Shown here in pieces: positions 63,776-64,000 of a stretch of DNA of 64,000 nucleotides. The stretch is from the NCBI RefSeq assembly GCF_026151205.1, contig NC_087084.1, positions 2,884,845 to 2,948,844 of the forward strand, read 5' to 3'. Under the pieces are notes generated by a model that saw only the letters and a list, made by a program, of their open reading frames with translations, did no database searches and was not told where the DNA came from. The stretch comes from Bolinopsis microptera (lineage: Eukaryota > Ctenophora > Tentaculata > Lobata > Bolinopsidae). The translations under genes and the position numbers were made by a program. Each line of letters begins with the position of its first letter. The stretch's first letter is position 1.

Positions 63776-64000
63776 GTATTGAAGCTTTGGTTTTCAGGCG
63801 CTTACAATTCACATTCCCTCAAGGTAACTTGCCTCATTTTCGAAATCTTCGAAATAGAGCCAGCTGCAGCAGCAACCAATGGATCATTTCTAACTTTTAA
63901 TGATATTCTTTAATAATATTCTTTAATAATACTGTAAATATTAAGTAAAATTGTACAAAATTCAAACAACATGACTCGTATCCTACAATGGTCGTATTTA

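Overview
This is a eukaryotic, animal-type window of about 35-40% G+C by eye. Genes have GT-AG introns, many exons are under 110 bp, and transposon remnants are dense. Conserved animal families (PPIL2, NTF2, PYM1, LAMTOR4, NKAPD1, tectonin lectin, rhodopsin-like receptors) occur beside F5/8C-like/collagen and BTB-jacalin proteins. I infer an early-branching animal. A medusozoan cnidarian is my first guess and a ctenophore the alternative; nothing in the window settles it.

Most real genes lack long ORFs, so I assembled them by reading exons, splice sites and phases by hand. On the minus strand, left to right, are: PPIL2 first exon (390-452); NTF2 (1346-5070); two thioredoxins (5710-6024, 7713-8027); unidentified exons (8308-8591); a secreted protein with three F5/8C-like domains and a collagen tail (11948-15511); PYM1 (21053-23510); a LAMTOR4-like gene 155 bp upstream of it (23665-24227); a BTB-BACK-jacalin protein (27718-29523); NKAPD1 (30572-36586); an unidentified two-exon gene (37558-38800); a seven-exon tectonin beta-propeller protein (38972-51192); and a 161-codon hypothetical ORF (51940-52425). 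The only plus-strand host genes are three tandem rhodopsin-type receptors (40808-47241), the third frameshifted. They sit inside one 8.5-kb intron of the tectonin gene.

The rest is mobile and repetitive DNA. It includes two LINE families sharing one 3' tail (53090-59998), a 5'-truncated third LINE, a 3.4-kb long-TIR element in an NKAPD1 intron, and a decayed pogo-like element in a PYM1 intron. It also includes TTAA-, TA- and 8-bp-TSD MITEs, a tRNA-derived SINE, and four families of GC-rich elements of only 56-110 bp that insert into one another with 8-9 bp target duplications.

The most striking feature is a link between tandem repeats and exon edges. The 2.9-kb, 32-bp-unit array in NTF2 intron 3 is built from copies of the last 32 coding bases of exon 3, so each unit carries the native 5' splice junction. 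At least five other arrays start at, or within about 20 bp of, a splice site or stop codon. Almost every minus-strand gene also has an acceptor-like AG 2-14 nt before its ATG, which suggests spliced-leader trans-splicing or very short 5' UTR exons.
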